NCBI GenBank assembly: GCA_964036665.1
Contig: OZ038528.1
Coordinates: forward strand, 4,780,501-4,844,500
Direction: 5' to 3'
Origin: Gordius sp. MW1
Taxonomy: Eukaryota > Nematomorpha > Gordioida > Gordea > Gordiidae
DNA length: 64,000 nucleotides
Shown: positions 44,519 to 56,579 of the stretch, one piece after another
Layout: each line of letters opens with the position of its first letter
Position numbering within the stretch: the stretch's first letter is position 1
Position numbers and translations under genes: made by a program
The notes under the pieces: model-generated
Database searches by the model: none
The model's input: only the letters and a program-made list of their open reading frames with translations
Told to the model about the DNA's origin: nothing

Positions 44519-44876
44519 AAATTGGGTTCAAAATGCTACAGTCCAAATTGCCACACTGAATATCACGAAAAATTAAATCTCAAATGGGGAGGGAATTTGA
44601 TGTGCATCTGATCCTAACCCTAACCTAAACGCTGACCTATAACACTACCCTGAACCTTAACCCTGTCCCTTAAAGTTTTATAGTGCAGCAATAATTGTTA
44701 AATGCATACGCATGCGCATTATTAAAATGCGCAGCTATCTGATTGGTTTATTAAATGCATACGCATGCGCATTATAAAAATGGAAATTATGCGCTTGCGC
44801 AATGAGTAATTTGATTGACGAACGTAAAACGTGAGATTTAGTGGTATTCTGGACTGTGGTATTTTGAAATGATACC
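44519..44876. mobile_element. 358 bp MITE (family M) immediately upstream of CLP1
   Basis: Ends GGGTTCAAAATGCTACAGTCC and, reversed, TTTCAAAATACCACAGTCC. Direct repeat GAATTTGAT (9 bp) at 44510-44518 and 44877-44885. A second copy of almost identical length lies inverted at 53757-54114. The interior holds CGCATGCGCATT twice (44708, 44761) and TGCGCTTGCGCA (44790). The CLP1 ATG is 26 bp away, so the element occupies the CLP1 promoter/5' UTR region. Confidence 0.85.
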
Positions 44877-45109
44877 GAATTTGATTTGGGTATATCCAGT
44901 AAAATTTTGTATGCATGAATCAGAAATTCGAATCATATGAGATATTTAATTTGTACATATAAACATATGGATATTATAATATATTTTCATTACATAGTAT
45001 CAAATAAAAAAGATTGGATTGTTAATGCTACTATCAATTCGTTCAATTTGTATATATAGCATATGTAAAGCTAAAGTAATGCTATAAAACGTTATACATT
45101 TTATATCTG

Positions 45110-45450
45110 TTGTAAGTATCTTATATAACTAACATATAACAATAGTTAATGATATATATAAAATGAATATATATTATCACTTGTTCATATTCTATCTGTT
45201 GTAATATCTATGGGATTTAAATAACAGATAATAATAGTTAATGATATATATAAAATGAATAAATATTATCACTAGTGCATTTTATATCTGATATAACATC
45301 TATTTTATATAACTAATATAAAATAATAGTTAATGATATATATAAAATGAATAAATATGATCACTAGTGTATTTTATATCTGATATAACATCTATTTTAT
45401 ATAACTAACATAAAATAATAGTTAATTATATATAAATAACATCACTAATG
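45110..45450. repeat. Tandem repeat, about 90 bp unit
   Basis: About four copies of a unit with AATAGTTAATGATATATATA, AAATGAATAAATATTATCAC and TTTTATATCTGATATAACAT (units near 45146, 45236, 45329, 45419). The remainder of 44877-47040 is AT-rich intergenic sequence in which I see nothing else. Confidence 0.8.
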
Positions 45451-47098
45451 AGTTTAATGTACAATATAGTATAAGTAAAATAAGCTTAATACAATGAAAC
45501 ATACTATTGTTACATTTAAAAATAAAGAGTGTGTAAAATAATGTATGAAAGTAGTTAAAAAAGTTAGGATAAATTTTTTATGGTTCTTGTTAGGTTATGT
45601 TAGAATTAGCAACAATCAACTTAGACATTTATTTGTATGAAGTTAGCAGGTATAAAATACATTTAATTATAATCAACATAATTATTTCACAGTCAGGATG
45701 GGATTATATGACTTAAAAGTGCAATCTGATAGGAATATATAAACCATTATATGTTTGTATCACTTAATTAGTTAACACTTACCAAGAAAGATAAAAATAA
45801 AAAAATATATATTGACAGATTTAAGGGACCAATATTTTAGGAGAGATGATGATCAAGACTTCCTTTTTTCATTTTCTCTTAATTTAGCTATGTAAATTAA
45901 TGCACTACTTTCAGTATTGTATCAGTTTATTTATGTTAAACTAACTGATATTAAATGAAAAAAGTACCCTTTTTTAAATTAAGTATTAAATATTCTGACA
46001 AGTGTTAATGTGCAGTATTCTCTTTCAAAATACTTAAGATGAGGGAGTTGAGTATGAATCATATGCGATAATATGAAGTATAAGTTATCATATTAATGGC
46101 ACATTAAATCCATAAATGATTTTTAAAAGTATTAATTAGAAAAGGTTAATTGACAATAAAATATAAAAAATGGGCAAAATCATTATTTATTCATGTTAAT
46201 TTGCCAAGTTTTTTTCTGACTTTAGAGCCATGTATAGGGTTAAACGATAATACTGACTTTCATTAAAACATGTTTTTTAAAGGCAAACATTGAAAGTATA
46301 TTAGGTCAAAAATTTATTATATTATTTATCACAAGGCGCTTTATGAGATTGAAGATGTAAATAATTAAAAATATTATCTTAATAAGAAAAAATATCAACA
46401 TTATTAATATTATAATGATGAATCAAAAATTTTTTGTTAAAATTAATCATTTCATATTTTCTATTCCTGTAACAGACTTCTTTTCGTTAATTAATAGGTA
46501 CCATATTAATATTCATCATTTCATTTACAGTTAACAAGCTATCAAGAAATTCATAGATGGGCAGAAGGGCTAATCAAGCACTTAACCACATGATGATTGA
46601 CCTCTAAATAATATAATATTCGCACTATAAATTAATTGGAATGTATGAAATGTCATTTAATAGGTGAAAGATTAAACTGGTAGCATGCACTAAATTAAAG
46701 ATTAAAAATTAGCAGATTTACTTATAAAAAAACCAATTTGCATAATATTTACGTGGAAAGGTGGAGATATTTGAGTTAGAGGATTGAACTTGTAACATTC
46801 AATACTACAATAAATAATATTAGCACTGACGGGCATATTAAATATAACAGTGGGAATAGGAGCTGTGGTTTGTGCAATATATATAAAAATATAATAAATA
46901 AAATTAAATATTAATAAATGCATACTTTTAATGTAGTTAAAAATATTGTAAGTAATTTTGCCCTAAACACATTTAAAAAGAGATATTTTGATAAGATAAC
47001 TGAAAAATATTAACAAATAAACTTACAGCAGTTCAATTTGAAATTTGTCGCTTCGAAAAAGTCTCACGATCGAAGTTTTGACCCGAAGGGCATTTTAC

Positions 47099-47165
47099 CT
47101 GTTGCCCCAAAACGGTGAATTTAATGTTATCAAATCCGTCGTAACGCAAATCGTGGAAGCAAGTC
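47099..47165 (-). other. Possible orphan coding exon
   Basis: A 67 nt island of higher GC content with a minus-strand AG before it and GTAAAATG after it. One open frame reads TCFHDLRYDGFDNIKFTVLG. I do not recognise the protein and a second frame is also open, so this may be an exon of an unfinished upstream gene or chance. Confidence 0.25.
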
Positions 47166-47299
47166 CTTAATTGTAGATGGATTATTCGCCTATATATGAC
47201 TGGATCACTATAGACTTAAGGTTGCATTTGTTTTCAGGCCAATTAATAGATTTATTGATATAATTTTGCTGAGGATATACGGTGAGCATTAGGGAAATA

Positions 47300-48607
47300 T
47301 AGAGCTGTTAAAGGAATTAGTTGGAACTAGTTTTTTTAAAAAAGGAACTAATAAGTTCTTTTCTAAAATGAGGAAGTGGAACTGTAATTAGTTTCTTTTT
47401 TTCTCAATTTATCGCAAAAGGAACTACTTACAAGTTCCTTCAAAGTTTCTTTTGCCAATTTCAATTTGCATTAAAAATTTTTAAATCAATTTATAATTTA
47501 AATATTATTTACGGTAGTGTTTGTTAAATAAATTTTTCGATTTATGGTAATTTGTATAAAGTTCGTTTCCTTTAATTGGTTTTTAATTTTTATCATATTC
47601 CTTGTAATAGTAAGTTTATAAATATTAAATTTATAATCTTTTGACTTTAGATATGAGTGACATTACCATAATTAAACCTGAAAATATATTTATCTGAGAA
47701 CATTTTTACGCTTATTCAAAAGGATGCAAAATCAATAACTCTTGGATGCAAATTATGCTCTCCAAAAATAAAAATATATCAACTTCTATATCTTCTACCG
47801 CAAATATTTGGCGTCACCTCAAGGTCAATAATTTAAGTTTAATTTTAATATTTATTTTTTTAAAACCCTAATAATTTTTTTATAATTAATTTTGAAATAA
47901 GTTTGTAAAATACAGCTTTTTGTATTCTACTAGATTAAATGCATTAATGAGTTTAAAAAAATAATACCAGCTAAGCCTATAAATCAGAGTTAATAGGTAT
48001 ACTTATATAATTATTTTTTTATACACATTTTATTACACCTCTGGTCAGAGTAACTAAGATTTTAATTGATTGTTAATTTAATTATAAACCCTATTATAAT
48101 TTATAAATTTATTATTTAAAATTTTTACATTAGAGATTGCATAATCAACAATATATAAAGTTGAAGCAACAAAATGTCAAATCTATGTTTAAAGGTAGTG
48201 AAAAAGATAAATTAAACTTTTAGACAGTTTTCCTGATTTAAAAAAACTATTTATTAAATATAATACGCCATTACCATCAAATGCCCCTGTAGAAGGATTA
48301 TTTAGCTTGGGCAAAATTTCCTTTAGAGACAAGCGAACATGTCAGATGACAACTTTGAAAATAATATTTTGTTAAAATCAAATAAACATTTATTACCTGA
48401 TGATTTTTATAAATTGTAATATATAATATATTGGTTTTATGAATTGATGTTTGTACATTTTAAACAAAATTTAAAAAAGGAACTTCAAAATGAACTGGAA
48501 CAAGTTCCTTTTAAAATGAGGAACTAGGAACTGCAATTAGTTCCATTTTAGGCAAAGGAACTTCAACTTGACAAGTTCCTTTTTAAAAGGAACTTTTAAT
48601 AGCTCTA
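47300..48607. mobile_element. hAT transposon remnant (hAT-2)
   Basis: 1308 bp, ends TAGAGCTGTTAAAGGAA and, reversed, TAGAGCTATTAAAAGTTCC. Target duplication GGGAAATA / GGGTAATA (47292-47299, 48608-48615). Both ends are arrays of AAAGGAACT / AGTTCCTTTT. The + strand holds pieces of a transposase: a BED-like finger piece (GCKLCSPK, then IWRHLKVN, 47740-47825) and a C-terminal piece ([19 protein letters not shown], 48230-48300) related to that of hAT-1. Confidence 0.9.
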
Positions 48608-48633
48608 GGGTAATATAAGGTAATATGCTCATG

Positions 48634-51330
48634 TAGAGATGGGTATTTTCCCGGGAATTTTAATTGAGGGAATATTCCCGGGAAAATACGGGAATTTAGG
48701 GGAAATAACGGGAAAAACAGGAATTTAGGGGAACTAATGGGAAAAATAAAAAGTTTAATTGATAATATAGTGTATAAGATAAAAAATTTGTTAAAAACAT
48801 GCTAATATTAAAACGAAATTCTAATTAAGTTTATTTGTCCAATAAAATACAATATTTTATCACAAATTAACATCACAATAAAAGTTAAAAGATATTTGAA
48901 CTTTGACTATCGTCATTAGGCGATGAAATTAGAAGAAGATAATGTTAGCGTTTTCGCTATATAACTGACAGTATTGTTACAGTGCATATTGTGCCTTATA
49001 GAAACTAGTTTCTTGAGCTTGCCATTCTTCATCCGATTTTGTGATTTAGAATGAACATTTCCAAACGTAGACCAAATTATTTCGTGGAAGCACTAGTGGC
49101 AATCATTGAAAAAAATGTTTACATCAACTTCTGACAAGGGTTGATTCGTGCATAACCCTTTCTACCACGTCAAGGGTGGAGTGTAGCTTGCACTATCCCA
49201 TATAGAGCTTTCGGCAAATACCCTGTCTTTTGCGCGAAGTTCTGCCAAAATGGCAATAACTTTGGCTACATTTAGATCTGCGCCTCGAGAAATAATTTTA
49301 ATAGCTTGAAAGGCTTTGCCAATTTCTTTAGTCGTCGGATGAAGTCCACAATACCGTGGATCAAGCAAATTTGCCGCCATATGAAAGTACTTACAGCAAA
49401 ACGTCTTCCTTTTGCTAATGAATTTTTTAATTGAGGCTGTATCGGTTTGGCTAAATTCCTTGCTAGAGATTTCATTAAAATGGGTTTTTATGTTATAAAA
49501 AGCTTCGGACACATCCGACAGTAATCCACTGTCACTTTCTATAGAAGTTATTTTCGTCAAAATGACATCTAAATAATCAATTTCTCGCAAAAGACATGTC
49601 AAGCAAATTTAAAGGTTTGCTGCAATCAACAAATGTATCCATAAGGGCTAATTCTTGGAGAATGTCTTTGTTTATCAAAAAACTATTGAGCATTATCACA
49701 TTACCTCCTCATCTTGTTAAACAGGGTTTAAAGGTTATTGTTCGTTTTTTGTTAGTCTGTTTTTCATTGAAGGTTGAAGACAAAATTGCATTAAATTTTA
49801 TATATTTAATAAATTGTTTAACTTTTGCTGTTATAGTTTGGATAGTGGTGACTTTATTGCAAATATCTTTAATTAATAGATTAAGTGCGTGTGCTTAACA
49901 GCCAAAGCACTCAGTTAAAGGAAGTTGAGATTAACTATTTCCCAGGCCTTCATAATTTTTGCATTGTCCGTTACAATTGCAATGAACTTTCGAGTACCAG
50001 TTTTTTGCATCATCTTGAGAAATTCATAGATATATACTCACAAGAGTGTGGGCATTCGACCCTGTATCTATAGATTGTAGAAAAATGGGTTTTGGTGTCA
50101 TTATAATAAAATTAATTATAGACTCTGACAATGCAAAATTAGATCTTGATTTTAGTTTTTCATTTATAATTGTTTTAATCTTGTCAAATTGAATTTATTG
50201 CATTTCTAGGTGGAATTTTGTAAGAAGGTTTTATATATTTAAAAAAGTCCTTCCATAATTCTCAGTTATATTAAACGGACAGCTGGACATATAGATAGCC
50301 AGTGCAAGCTCATTTAACCTTTCTTGTTGCACTGGAGTCATGCTATCGAAATACTGATTAATATTTGAGGTAGATTATTTTGAAGTAATTAAATTTGATG
50401 TTAACACAGGTATTTTTTCAGTGGGGTGTTTGTCTTCCAACACTGCAGAAATTGTAGATGATTCTGGGGAAATTGAAAAAACTTCTAATATGGGTAAACA
50501 TTTTTGTTGGGTTAGGGAAGTTATATTTAAGATTGCAATAATTGCAGATAGCAATAAAACCTTTCTTATTGGAGGATATATGCATAGAAAAATGTTTCCA
50601 GATATCAGATGGTTTTCTTGGCATCATTTTATGAAAGGAACTAATATAAAAATATTATTAATAAGTTATAGTTATCAAATCAATATTCAGCTATTTACAA
50701 ATAAGTAGACAAATTTTGCATGAATAAAAGTTTCCAAAATGAATACAAAGTTTCATTTGAAATATTATTATTTTACATGTAAGTGTGTGTTAATTTAAAT
50801 CAAAATACATGGTGCTAAATTAAATTTAAAGTCAAACAATTTAACTAAATGTTAATTTAAATTTAAGGTCAAACAAACTAAATGCTACGTACATTAAATT
50901 AAATTGCTTAAATGAATTTATTTGAGCTTACTGTGCGTGTGAAGTGGAATTGAATAATATGGTACTAAACTAATTTTAAAGTCCAACAGGTAAACTAAAT
51001 GTTTATTTAAATTCACAAATATGTGTAACTAACCTGAATACAAATATGGCAACTAAAATTTCAAAGTTAAATGTTAGTTTATTATGTTTTCTAGAATTAA
51101 GTGTTAGAAAATAGTTTCAAGTAAAGTCACAATAGGCGGAAAAATGCGAAATATAAGTTACTACGAGGAAAATATATATGATTAAAATTAGTAAATAAAT
51201 AAAATAATTCCCTAAATTCTATGTTAAAAACATTAATTTTTTTAGGGGAATTTATCATAGGGAAAATTCAATTTTCCCGAGGGAATATTCCCGGGAAATA
51301 ACGGGGATATTCTTCCTAGTGCCATATCTA
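48634..51330. mobile_element. hAT transposon (hAT-3), 2.7 kb, degenerate
   Basis: Bounded by an exact 8 bp target duplication TGCTCATG (48626-48633, 51331-51338). Ends TAGAGATGGGTA and, reversed, TAGATATGGCAC. Subterminal copies of TTCCCGGGAA at both ends. It contains most of a decayed transposase gene on the minus strand. Confidence 0.93.
48900..50627 (-). pseudogene. hAT transposase pseudogene of hAT-3
   Basis: Minus strand, in order: BED zinc finger at 50627-50418 (DIWKHFSMH, FIAICNYC, HIRSFF), then broken frames, then an open central block 49602-49162 (MTCLLREIDYLDVILTKI, AANLLDPRYCGLH, SSIWDSASYTPPLTWW), then a C-terminal dimerisation region near 49130-48930 (WSTFGNVHSKS, NRMKN) with frameshifts. 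This is the layout of a full hAT transposase, now inactive through stops and frameshifts. Confidence 0.82.
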
Positions 51331-51338
51331 TGCTCATG

Positions 51339-52790
51339 ACATTTTAACTTATCTTCAATCCTTAATTAAAATGCTATTTAGTTGGTGTCAAAAATTATTA
51401 AAATTAAAAATAATCGTGGATGAAATCTTTGCTTTTCTATGATTATTTAAATATATATAAGTGCATTTACACATTTGACCACCCAACATAAAGCCATATA
51501 TCATACCAAGTTTTATTGAATATAATTTATTTCTTTAACATGCTATAAATAATATGTAAAGTCATGTAATTTTTGACTCCATGATTTTCAAATATTTGCT
51601 TGTTAATATATTTTCCCTCTTTTCGAGGTTTAATAATGTAATAAATATCATATATATATTAATAAAATAGAATCTAATTATTTTGTGTCTAAACCATTAC
51701 TTTAACCGCTACCACAAATTTGATTGTTAATGTACAAATGGATTCAACGTTTTCGCTTGTAATTAAAATTTTAGCAAATAAAGACAAATTAAAAAAGAGG
51801 TCTAGTATTGTTGGCATCACATATTTAATTGCTATCGTACATAATTGTATTTTTGAATTTAAAAAACGATATTCTCTATTTTTATGCAAACAAGTTTGAA
51901 CGACTATCATTCGCGCATTGAAATTATTAAGGAGCTTACGCAAATTTCATAGCTATTAAGTGTTTTAACATAATTTATGTTGATTAAAATCATGACAACT
52001 CAGGTATGTTAAGGAAAAGGGTAGTAATTTATTTAAAAAGATAGGCTACATGCTTTAATAAAAATGATTGCACCTCAATGTATTTAATATCAAATTCTTG
52101 TCAATTAGTTATGATCATAACTTAAAAGATTTAGAATAGCTGTATTAACCTTCAAGCTATCAACTTGCATAACCATAGCCTATACTTGTATAAAATAAAT
52201 AAGCTTACTTTCTAGTTTTTGATTGTCAATGTTAAAAGCTTTTTAAAGTGGGATTTATATTTTCTATAACTACAAAAGTATTTATTTAATGAAAATGACA
52301 GCTTTGTTAAACGCCGAGCGTATTTAAAATAAAATTATAATGAGTTGTTGGTTATCTGACAAAATGTTTTGTAATTAGAGATCAAGCATAAATAAATAAA
52401 TTATATCAATTCTCAATTCATTTCTCAGAAATTTTTTAATAAAAAATATTAAATAAAAATTATTTTGGTTTCATAAATATTTTATAATATAGATGGCATT
52501 AATTCGAATTAGCCAATTGTGCTCCAATAAATCAATTTATATAAACGATTTTTATACTATTATTGAAAAAAACAATGTGTCATTTAAATCTATTATCTTT
52601 AATAATTGTCGCAATATATATTAATGATTTGATAGTCCATAAAAATTGACTTATTTTTTATAACTAAAATCTAACCCTAATTAGAAATAAGAATGTCCAT
52701 TACATTGTAATTAGCTAGTTTTCTTCACAATTTGTCCAGAGAACAACAACTAATAAACTAATTAAGATTATGCAACATAATTCTTTATGA
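51339..52790. other. AT-rich intergenic stretch
   Basis: About 1.45 kb with no gene or repeat that I can support. ORFs here are short and of random composition. Confidence 0.5.
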
Positions 52791-52895
52791 CAGGGGTAGG
52801 CAACGCGGCGCCCGCGGGCGCCATGGCGCCCCCGATCGATTTTTAATGCGCCCTCGCTGGTCTAATGTAAATGTATGATATGAGCGTATCTAACA

Positions 52896-53676
52896 TAGAG
52901 GTGTGCACGGATGAAATTTTTTTGATCCGATCCGAGGGGTTTTTGAAAATTTTTTTATTCGTCCGATCCGATCCGAGTTTTTTAAATTCTAAATCCGATC
53001 CGATCCGAGTTTTTTAAATTCTAAATCCAATCTGATCCGATCCGAAATTTTTAAATTAAAATTTTACGAACAGAACTTTTTATTGATGATTAAATTCAAA
53101 ATACATAAAAATAAGGTATAACAATTTTAATAGACCTGAAATAAATATAAAATTTTATTTGTCTAATTCCATATTATCATATAAAAATAATAAAGAATCT
53201 AAATTTTCTGGTTTAATTCGCGTTCTTCTTTCTTCTAATGTTCTTCCAGCCACCGAGAAATTTCTTTCCGAAGTAGCAGATATAGCTAAAACCTTATTTG
53301 CCAGCTTATAAAGCCTTGGCAGGACTGTTTGATATGAAACCCACCATTTCAGCAAATCTTTTTTTGAATCATATTTGCAATCTTCATTTTTTAACGAAAG
53401 GTAAATTGAGATTTCATCGGTAAGGTGAAAGGTGGTATTGGGCATCAAAAATGGTGAAGTAAAAAAAGAATGCAAAGATAATTATGAAAAGGTATACTAA
53501 AAATTATTAATTTAATTAACTAGAACTTATTGTTGTTTATTTTAAATTTGAAAATCCGATCGGATCCGACAAAAGATGTTGATCCGATCCGACTTCCAAA
53601 ATTAAAATGTTGATCCGATCCGATCCGAGTTCGGACGGATCGGATGTCGGATCGGATGGATCCGTGCACACCTCTA
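52896..53676. mobile_element. hAT transposon remnant (hAT-6), nested in hAT-5
   Basis: 781 bp with ends TAGAGGTGTGCACGGAT and, reversed, the matching TAGAGGTGTGCACGGAT. Exact 8 bp target duplication ATCTAACA (52888-52895, 53677-53684). Both ends are arrays of GATCCGATCCGA. It carries a transposase C-terminal fragment on the minus strand. Confidence 0.94.
53155..53475 (-). pseudogene. hAT transposase C-terminal (dimerisation) fragment
   Basis: 106-codon open frame with LLKWWVSYQTVLPRLYKLAN and VLAISATSERNFSVAGRTL, the diagnostic hAT C-terminal region (W-W ... P-x-L ... A-x-x-x-L-x-I-x-A-T-S-x-x-x-E-R-x-F-S). The N-terminal three quarters of the transposase are absent, so hAT-6 cannot move by itself. 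Confidence 0.88.
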
Positions 53677-53756
53677 ATCTAACATCACGCACGTATTTTT
53701 TTGTTAGTGTGTGATCGTATTTCGAATAGACCACCCGTAGACCGTGCATTTAAAAC

Positions 53757-54114
53757 GGTATCATTTTAAAATACCACAGTCCAAAACACCACTGAATCTC
53801 ACTTGTGAGATTCGTCAATCAAATTACTCATTGCGCAAGCGCATAATTTTCATTTTTATAATGCGCATGCGTATGCATTTAACAGACCAATCAGATAGCT
53901 GCGCATTTTAATAATGCGCATGCGTATGCATTTAACAATTATTGCTGCACTATAAAACTTTAAGGGACAGGGTTAAGGTTCAGGGTAGTGTTTTAGGTCA
54001 GCGTTTTAGGTTAGGGTTAGGATTAAATGCACATCAAACTCCCTCCCCATTTGAGATTTATTTTTCGTGATATTCAGTGTGGCATTTTGGACTGTGGCAT
54101 TTTGAACCCAATTC
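53757..54114. mobile_element. 358 bp MITE (family M), copy 2, nested in hAT-5
   Basis: Inverted copy of 44519-44876 with high similarity over the whole length. Flanked by TTTAAAAC (53749-53756, 54115-54122), different from the flank of copy 1, so the two copies are independent insertions. Confidence 0.85.
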
Positions 54115-54165
54115 TTTAAAACTACCAAGTATAATCCGAAATAATTCTTTTCTTTCAAAACCCTT

Positions 54166-54451
54166 CATGGATAAATGTAAAAGAAAAAGAACATATTATT
54201 TTTACGATGAATGGGAACATCTATATTGTTTCGTTGATTACAAAGGGAAGTTTATTTGTTAGTTGTGTAATAATAGTGTTGCGATTCCCAAGAAAAGTAA
54301 TATTGAACGACATTTTAAGACCGTTCATACAAATTTTGATAGTGACTATCCAATGAACTCTGAAATTAGTAGAAAAATAATTATTTCTTTAAAATCTTCT
54401 AGAACTAACCAGCAAAACTTTTTTACTAAACCACTGCTGACTCACATTTAG
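54166..54451 (+). pseudogene. BED zinc-finger N-terminus of hAT-5 transposase, broken
   Basis: MDKCKRKRTYYFYDEWEHLY begins an N-terminal BED-finger region with LCNNSVAIPKKSNIERHF and KTVH supplying Cys and His ligands. A TAG stop at 54260-54262 sits between the two cysteines. The remaining transposase is not found. Confidence 0.72.
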
Positions 54452-54747
54452 AACCCTAAATATATCCCCAATTATAAGAAAGCTGAAAATATGGACACCC
54501 AAGTTTCACACTGAATTATATGTATCATTATGTATGACACCAACAAAATAAAGTTATAAAAAATCTGTTTTTTTAATGCCTATTTATACCTGTTGATTAT
54601 CTGTAAAATATGCGCCCTCGGTGATTTTCAAATTTAGTATTGCGCCCTTAAGGACAAACAGGTTGCCCACCCCTGCTCTATTATATTCATTTAAAGATGA
54701 ATAAATATTAAATTTAAGTACAATTATTTCAGGGTCTCTAGATGAAT

Positions 54748-55910
54748 TAGAGACCTGCACAGCCCGGCCCGCGGGCCGGGCTCGGATGGGCTTCTGCTTG
54801 AAAATTAAACAACGGGCCGGGCCTGGACGGGCCGATATATAACTTAACGGGCTCGGGCCGGGCCTAGATATACTTAAGGCCCGTTAAAAGCCCGTTACAA
54901 AATCAATTAGATTTAGTATAAAGGAAGGTGTTTTTATAATATTCTAGTTTATAATTATTTTATGTATATTAAAATAGGAAGGAAAGTTAAATTTTATTTC
55001 AATCTTAGTTCATTAATTCATCAATATCTCAACCCGCATTTTAAATGTTAAAGATATATTAGAACGTGATCCCATGGGCGTATCTAATTTAAATAAAGGG
55101 TGGGGGCAGTTTAGGTAGGGCAAAAAATGTTTTTTAAATCAAGAATTTTATGAATTCGGGGGGGGGGGGGGGAGCTGCCCATCCTCGCCTTCCCATTTAC
55201 ACCCTCTAGCAATATTGAGTGAATTAATTTAATATTATGGAAGATTATTTTATATGTACTCATTAAGAAGTTTACAAACAAATTTTAAAAGTTATTTCTT
55301 CAAGTTACTTTCTTAAAATATCACTGTTTACCTAAAAATTTAAAATGGTGGAAAGGCAAAGAAGCCAATTAACTTTATTAAAAACACTATAACGTTAAGT
55401 AAGGATCTTAAAAGTCTATTTGGCTATATAGTTTTATGTATCCCGACAACAGCGTAGCCCGGGGCAAAAAAGAATTTTAATGCAAAAACCCTTAAAAACT
55501 AAAAGATATTATGTTTTGCCTCCGCCCCCCCCCCTAATTAAACTTTTAAACGTTTCGCCCCCCCCCCCTAATCCAAAACCTGCTACGCCCATGTAGCCCG
55601 AAGTGGCACTTGTAAAAGAAATTTTTTTCCTGTAGGTCGCCTTTTAAAAGATAGAAGCGTCTGATCAAGAATTATTAATTTATTTTTACAATATTTTTAT
55701 TAACATTTTTAACACGTACATATTGTTTAACATATCGGTAAAAAAAATAAAAATTTTACGGGCCCGGGCCGGGCTCGGGCTTTTTAAAAAATTAGCGGGC
55801 CGGGCCCGGGCTTATAATTTAATATTTTGACGGGCCCGGGCCGGGCCGGGCTTTTAAATTTTTATTACGGGCGGGCCGACTGACTTAAACAGGCCCGTTG
55901 GAGGTCTCTA
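54748..55910. mobile_element. hAT transposon, non-autonomous (hAT-7), GGGCCGGGC ends
   Basis: 1163 bp, starts TAGAGACCTGCACAGCCCGG, ends GGCCCGTTGGAGGTCTCTA. Exact 8 bp target duplication AGATGAAT (54740-54747, 55911-55918). Dense GGGCCGGGC / GCCCGGCCC motifs at both ends in an AT-rich interior. An inserted G-run element lies at 55072-55593. No transposase. Confidence 0.93.
55072..55593. mobile_element. G-run element nested in hAT-7
   Basis: Ends CCATGGGCGTATC and CTGCTACGCCCATG, each followed inward by runs of G or C (55157-55173; 55524-55570). No ORF. Related ends at 57430-57550, 61155-61232 and 61510-61678. Confidence 0.65.
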
Positions 55911-55918
55911 AGATGAAT

Positions 55919-56470
55919 TGTGCTAAACAGTTTATAAACAAGGCGTTCCTTTATGTTACGATGATATTTTGTGACTTATAAATGGAAAAAACAAATGATT
56001 TAAAAAACGATGAAATAACTTTTATTTTTTTAAATTAGGATGAATTCATATTTTTACAGGATCCGATTTAGATATGAAAAATAGGATATATTGGGAGACG
56101 GCAGGGCAGGGGGAAAAAGGTTAAAAAGTCTCCAACGCTTAATATACTTTTATTTCTTTCTTTACATCTTGGTAATTTATTTTACTATATTAAAACTAAG
56201 GAAAAATATAATGATCGAAATATAAAAAGTTATCGATACAGTACGTGTTGTGTGTGCTTATACAAAATTCACTGATGCGTATTGATAAACAAACACGTAC
56301 AAGCGCGGGGGGGGGGAGAAAAAGTAACACACACGTAAGTATAATTAAATGAATAGAAAAAGAGGTACACCCCAGTATACCACAATTATAAAATATATTC
56401 CCAAATGTGCCAATTGCAATTATCAAATAGATAGAGGAACGAACAACCTAAATTTGACTGCAAAAACGCA
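55919..56470. other. AT-rich intergenic stretch with a G run
   Basis: No gene seen. A run of about ten G at 56306-56316 is the only notable feature. Confidence 0.5.
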
Positions 56471-56579
56471 ACCGGCAAATTGTTTACACATTTTGGTAGA
56501 GTTTTGAACACGAACATATTTTGTTTTTTCCCCTATCCCTCAAGTTTTTAAAATCTTTGCTGTCAAAGTTGCTAAAAAC
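56470..56579. repeat. Foldback-family arm fragment interrupted by a MITE
   Basis: GAACACGAACATATTTTGTT, CCCTATCCCTCAAGTTTTTA and TTGCTGTCAAAGTTGC match the arm of 23417-24324. The match stops where the family F MITE begins at 56580, so the MITE landed in this older repeat. Confidence 0.6.

Larger units (their letters stand above)
52791..54675. mobile_element. hAT transposon (hAT-5) carrying two nested elements
   Basis: Ends CAGGGGTAGGCAACG and GGTTGCCCACCCCTG, the classic CAGGGGT hAT terminus. Flanks CTTTATGA / CTCTATTA form a 6-of-8 target duplication. Nested inside are hAT-6 (52896-53676) and MITE M copy 2 (53757-54114). Its own coding remnant is the BED-finger piece at 54166-54451. Confidence 0.85.

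Noticed and set aside
53990..54020. GGTTAGGGTTAGG resembling telomere repeat
   Set aside because: Only about two TTAGGG-like units, shared with the inverted copy near 44625; part of the MITE, not a telomere tract.
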